Source of the DNA: JAJYVT01 sp027339205
Lineage (GTDB): Bacteria; Actinomycetota; Acidimicrobiia; Acidimicrobiales; RAAP-2
Assembly: GCA_027339205.1 (NCBI GenBank)
Contig: DAHWOV010000040.1
Coordinates: forward strand, 1 to 8,069
Length of the DNA stretch: 8,069 bases
Direction of reading: 5' to 3'
The notes under the pieces are model-generated. The model was not told the origin of the DNA. It worked only from the letters and a program-made list of their open reading frames with translations, and did no database searches. Position 1 is the first letter of the stretch, and each line of letters opens with the position of its first letter. The translations under genes and the position numbers were made by a program. Shown one piece after another: positions 5,505 to 8,069 of the stretch.

Positions 5505-6314
5505 GTGCCTGAGCGAACGCGGGCCGTCGCGCCGCGGTGGCGCTCGGTGACGGCCAGGATGGTCGTCGGCGTCTTCGTGGTGGCCGCCGCAGCCGGCGCC
5601 GCGTACCTCGCGTCCGGCTCCCACAGCGCGGCGAAGGGCGCCTCCGGCGGCGCTGCAGCACGCCACGCCACCGCCAACGCCAACGCCAGCCGGCACTCCA
5701 GCGTGCCCCCCTCCAGCGTGCCACCCTCGAGCGCGCCACCCTCGAGCGTGCCCCCCTCCACGACGACGACGACCGGCCCTGGGACACTGCCCCAGACCGA
5801 CGCGCTGCCGCCTGCCTCCTCGCCGCAGCTGAGCGCCGAGATGGTCGATCTGTGGGAGGGCGTCGTCGCAGACGACGTGGCCGCTGCGCTGCCCGCGTTC
5901 TTCCCCGAGTCGGCCTACGTGAAGCTGAAGACGCTCGCGGATCCGGCGGCGGACTACGAAGACCGTCTCGTCGCCGAGCTGCGCGCCGACCTCGGCGCCG
6001 CGCATGCGCTCCTCGGGTCGTCGGCGTCGTCGTCGGCGCTCGTGGGCGTAGAGGTGCCCGAGCAGTACGCGCACTGGATCACACCCGGGGTCTGCACAAA
6101 CTCCATCGGCTACTACGAGGTGCCCAACTCGCGTCTCGTCTATCGGGAAGGAGGCGTGGTCCGCTCCTTCGGCATCGCGTCGATGATCTCCTGGCGCGGG
6201 CAGTGGTACGTCGTCCACCTGGGAGCGGTCACACGGCCCACAGGGACAGTCCACGGCGTGGTGGACGATCCCTCCACAGGCCCTGGGGTGTCCGCGTACT
6301 CCTCGACCTGCTGA
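5505..6314 (+). CDS. Membrane-anchored protein with Pro/Ser/Thr stalk and unrecognised extracytoplasmic domain
   Basis: I do not recognise the family. From the GTG start the 269-residue product has an Arg-rich N-terminus (residues 3-18) and one hydrophobic segment, about 19-37 (RMVVGVFVVAAAAGAAYLAS). A low-complexity Ala/Ser/Pro/Thr stalk (38-108) contains SSVPP-type pentads followed by five Thr, and a compact domain fills 109-269. This suggests a type II (N-in) membrane protein with the domain outside. The domain has mixed helix and strand character: VDLWEGVVADDVAAALPAFF (114-133), PEQYAHWITPGVC (185-197), SFGIASMISWRGQWYVVHLG (221-240). Two Cys (197 and the last residue, 269) could form a disulfide. 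The closing 'S-W-RG-WYVVHLG' strand recalls SnoaL/NTF2-like or similar small cone-shaped domains, but that is a weak analogy. GTG 5505 is chosen because GGAGG lies eight bases upstream; ATG 5475 lacks such a site. It converges on the aldehyde dehydrogenase gene with a 27-bp gap. Confidence 0.8.
   Translation: MPERTRAVAPRWRSVTARMVVGVFVVAAAAGAAYLASGSHSAAKGASGGAAARHATANANASRHSSVPPSSVPPSSAPPSSVPPSTTTTTGPGTLPQTDALPPASSPQLSAEMVDLWEGVVADDVAAALPAFFPESAYVKLKTLADPAADYEDRLVAELRADLGAAHALLGSSASSSALVGVEVPEQYAHWITPGVCTNSIGYYEVPNSRLVYREGGVVRSFGIASMISWRGQWYVVHLGAVTRPTGTVHGVVDDPSTGPGVSAYSSTC
5696..5755. repeat. Four 15-bp tandem repeats encoding SSVPP-type stalk pentads
   Basis: Four in-frame 15-bp units (5696-5710, 5711-5725, 5726-5740, 5741-5755) of consensus CTCSAGCGYGCCMCC encode SVPPS-register pentads (one with Ala for Val). 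They sit in the proline-rich stalk of the surface protein. Copy number can vary in such arrays by slippage without breaking the frame. Confidence 0.9.
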
Positions 6315-6341
6315 GCGCTCCCCGGGAAGGCCTCGCCGCCG

Positions 6342-7760
6342 CTACCGCTGGATCGACTTCAACTCCAGGAGCTCTTCGAGCCCGAACCGTCCCCGTTCGC
6401 GCCCGTAGCCCGACTGCTTGTACCCCCCGAACGGCGCGGAGGGGTTGAAGGCGGCGCCGTTCACGTCGACTTGCCCGGTCCGCAGCAGGCGCGCCACCCG
6501 CTCCGCGCGCGCGGGGTCGGCTGCCCAGACCGCGCCCGCGAGGCCGTAGTCCGAGTCGTTGGCGATCCTGACCGCCTCTTCCTCGGACTGGTAGGGAAGG
6601 ATCGACAGCACCGGCCCGAAGATCTCCTCGCGCGCGACGGTCATGTCGTTGGTCACCTCGGAGAAGACCGTCGGGCGCACGAAGTAGCCGCGCTCGAGCC
6701 CCTCTGGCGGCTCGGCGCCGCCGGTGAGGAGCGTCGCGCCCTGTGCGACGCCCGCTCGGACGTAGCCGCGGACGCGCTCGCGCTGCGCCGCCGACGCGAG
6801 GGGCCCGAGAGTCGTCGCGGGGTCGAGCGAGCTGCCGACGACGTAGCGCTCTGCGGCGGCGACGGCGCGCGCCTCTGCCTCTGCGAGCCGTGACCTGGGC
6901 ACAAGCATGCGGGTGAGCGCAGAGCACGTCTGGCCGGAGTTGAGGTAGCAGGCGAAGACGCCCGCAGGCACCGCGGCGTCGAAGTCCGCGTCGTCGAGGA
7001 TGACGTTTGCCGACTTGCCCCCGAGCTCGAGAGCGACCCGGGTGACCGAGCGCGAGGCGAGCTCCATGATCCGGCGCCCCGCGCGCGTCGACCCGGTGAA
7101 CGACACCATGTCGACACGCGGGTCCGTCACGATCGCCTCCCCGACGATCGGTCCCGGCCCGACGACCATGTTGAAGACGCCCGGAGGGAGCCCGACCTCG
7201 TCGATGATCTCCGCGAGGGCGTAGGCGCTGAGCGGCGCGATCTCCGAAGGCTTGAGCACGACCGTGCAGCCGACGGCGAGCGCCGGCGCAACCTTGAGCG
7301 AGATCTGGTAGAGGGGATAGTTCCACGGGGTGATGGCGCCCAGGACGCCGACGGGCTCGCGGACGACCAGCGAGTTGCCGATCTCCTCTTCCCATCTCAC
7401 CTCCTTGAGGCGTGCGGCAGCGTCGGCGAAGGCGCCCGAGGCGAGACCGACCTGGACGACCTTCGACAACCCGAGAGGCATCCCGACCTCTCGCGAGATC
7501 GTCTCGGCGATCGCGTCGGTGCGGTCGGCGAGACGCTCGGAGATGCGGGTGAGGAGCTTGGCCCGCTGCTCGGCAGGCGTCGCCGACCACGGCCCGAAGG
7601 CGTCGGCTGCCGCCTCGACCGCGCGCGCTGCGTCCTCGGCGGTCCCCTCGGGGACTTTCCCGAAGACCTCCTCGGTGTTGGAGTCGAGCACCTCGAAGAT
7701 GCCCTCGCCGGCCGGCGGCACCCACCCGCCGCCGACGTAGAAGGTGTTGCGAACCTCCAT
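6342..7760 (-). CDS. NAD(P)-dependent aldehyde dehydrogenase
   Basis: A full-length (472 residues) member of the aldehyde dehydrogenase superfamily, oxidising an aldehyde to the carboxylic acid with NAD(P)+ in the cytosol. Motifs are in order and intact: GVLGAITPWNYP (138-149, oxyanion Asn147), VVLKPSE (167-173, cofactor-binding Lys170), and the nucleotide-binding FTGSTRAG (221-228). The general base Glu245 lies in VALELGGKSANV. The catalytic Cys279 lies in NSGQTCSALTR, followed by REEIFGPVLS (377-386) and the closing APFGGYKQSGYGRERG (442-457). ATG at 7760-7758 has AAGGAG five bases upstream; the frame stays open farther upstream, but that part only translates a 24-bp tandem repeat. The gene converges on the stalked protein and is divergent from the secreted protein at the right edge. 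The broad sequence does not fix the substrate; betaine-aldehyde or other activities cannot be told apart from the sequence alone. Confidence 0.95.
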   Translation of the reverse strand: MEVRNTFYVGGGWVPPAGEGIFEVLDSNTEEVFGKVPEGTAEDAARAVEAAADAFGPWSATPAEQRAKLLTRISERLADRTDAIAETISREVGMPLGLSKVVQVGLASGAFADAAARLKEVRWEEEIGNSLVVREPVGVLGAITPWNYPLYQISLKVAPALAVGCTVVLKPSEIAPLSAYALAEIIDEVGLPPGVFNMVVGPGPIVGEAIVTDPRVDMVSFTGSTRAGRRIMELASRSVTRVALELGGKSANVILDDADFDAAVPAGVFACYLNSGQTCSALTRMLVPRSRLAEAEARAVAAAERYVVGSSLDPATTLGPLASAAQRERVRGYVRAGVAQGATLLTGGAEPPEGLERGYFVRPTVFSEVTNDMTVAREEIFGPVLSILPYQSEEEAVRIANDSDYGLAGAVWAADPARAERVARLLRTGQVDVNGAAFNPSAPFGGYKQSGYGRERGRFGLEELLELKSIQR

Positions 7761-7806
7761 GGCAGCTCCTTCCTCGAGTCCTCCTCGGGTCGATGTCGAC
7801 GATAGG

Positions 7807-7854
7807 CCCCGCGCGTGCTGCAAGCGCCATCCCCGCGCGTGCTGCAGGCGCCAT
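7807..7854. repeat. 24-bp tandem duplication upstream of the aldehyde dehydrogenase
   Basis: Two adjacent 24-bp units, 7807-7830 and 7831-7854, starting CCCCGCGCGTGCTGCA, differ at a single base (A at 7823, G at 7847). They lie 46 to 94 bases upstream of the dehydrogenase start, where promoter or operator sequences would be expected. Confidence 0.92.
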
Positions 7855-7870
7855 CCGAGCCGGCTCGCCA

Positions 7871-7882
7871 ACAAACGTTCGT
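7871..7882. promoter_or_regulatory. Possible TetR-type operator half-palindrome
   Basis: ACAAACGTTCGT is palindromic at 10 of 12 positions around a central ACGT. Operators of TetR-family repressors of fatty-acid and aldehyde genes often have AAACG/CGTTT-like halves. The site is short and the base-composition background is not tested, so this is a weak call. Confidence 0.22.
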
Positions 7883-7939
7883 CTGACCTGGGAGAACATG
7901 CTGAGACGGGACCGGGAGCGGGTGATAGAAGGAGAGCGC

Positions 7940-8069
7940 ATGAGCGCGCGTGGCCGACCGATCGCGATGCTGACCTGCGCGATCGTCCTCCTCGCCGGCA
8001 GCCTCGTGACGTGGGCGGCCGGCGGTCCTGCCGCGGCCGCCGGCGCGGCGCACGCCCGGCACGCCCGGC
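7940..8069 (+). CDS. Secreted protein, N-terminal part only (runs off right edge)
   Basis: An ATG at 7940 preceded by AAGGAG (five-base spacing) opens a frame of 43 codons that reaches the window end without a stop. The start is Arg-containing (MSARGRP), followed by a hydrophobic core (IAMLTCAIVLLAGSLVTWAA, residues 8-27), a Gly-Pro turn, and an Ala-rich stretch with AHA at 37-39. That is the layout of a Sec signal peptide with a likely signal-peptidase I cleavage site around residues 35-39. The last 20 bases carry a duplicated CACGCCCGG coding for His-Ala-Arg. Nothing of the mature domain is visible, so function is unknown. It is divergent from the aldehyde dehydrogenase gene. Confidence 0.75.
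   Translation, partial: MSARGRPIAMLTCAIVLLAGSLVTWAAGGPAAAAGAAHARHAR

Larger units (their letters stand above)
7761..7939. promoter_or_regulatory. Divergent intergenic region between aldehyde dehydrogenase and secreted protein
   Basis: These 179 bases must hold promoters for both genes. Visible content is the AAGGAG site for the dehydrogenase (complement, 7766-7771), a 24-bp tandem repeat, a short near-palindrome at 7871-7882, and the AAGGAG site for the rightward gene at 7929-7934. I cannot assign convincing -35/-10 pairs. Confidence 0.55.

Noticed and set aside
5690..5770. CRISPR-like array
   Set aside because: The 15-bp units are contiguous without spacers and are in frame inside a coding stalk.
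5175..6254. Leftward open frame of about 360 codons across the dienelactone hydrolase and stalked protein
   Set aside because: Arg/Gly-rich composition without recognisable motifs; it is antisense or out of frame to two well-supported genes.
6229..7941. 570-codon leftward frame over the aldehyde dehydrogenase
   Set aside because: Out-of-frame shadow of the dehydrogenase, whose own frame keeps every catalytic motif.

Overview
The window is high-GC DNA (clearly above 65% by eye) with GTG/ATG starts behind purine-rich Shine-Dalgarno sites, codons ending in G or C, and a tRNA gene without an encoded CCA. This suits an actinobacterium (Actinomycetota). Anything finer, such as Acidimicrobiia, would be a guess.

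Layout. Positions 1 to about 1440 are an insertion-sequence graveyard. The C-terminal part of an IS1634/IS4-type transposase runs leftward off the edge. It is joined near 185-190 to an IS256-family (Mutator-type) transposase that lacks its N-terminus and is broken by a frameshift near 907. A 240-base stretch without a recognisable gene follows. Next come a leftward small VOC/PhnB-like protein (1621-2037) and a leftward tRNA-Lys(CUU) (2206-2277). A repeat-rich spacer (2274-2470) leads into two rightward envelope-type genes: a membrane-anchored NodB-type polysaccharide deacetylase (2489-3250) and an MGDG-synthase/MurG-like glycosyltransferase (3479-4675). The glycosyltransferase converges on a leftward dienelactone-hydrolase-family protein (4712-5452). 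That gene is divergent from a membrane-anchored protein with a Pro/Ser/Thr-rich stalk and an unrecognised C-terminal domain (5505-6314). A complete leftward aldehyde dehydrogenase (6342-7760) follows. A 179-bp divergent region with a 24-bp tandem repeat separates it from a secreted protein cut by the right edge (7940-8069).

How the genes fit. The deacetylase and glycosyltransferase point the same way and plausibly both act on cell-envelope glycans or glycolipids, but the 228-bp gap and a hairpin between them argue against a tight operon. The dienelactone hydrolase and aldehyde dehydrogenase are soluble catabolic or detoxifying enzymes of unknown substrate and are not co-transcribed. Apart from the transposase wreckage this looks like ordinary chromosomal housekeeping and envelope gene content. 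I found no CRISPR array, toxin-antitoxin pair, phage module or convincing new multi-gene system. The better leads are the unrecognised stalked surface protein, the substituted dienelactone hydrolase active-site region, the deacetylase/glycosyltransferase pair, and several short tandem repeats placed directly before genes.
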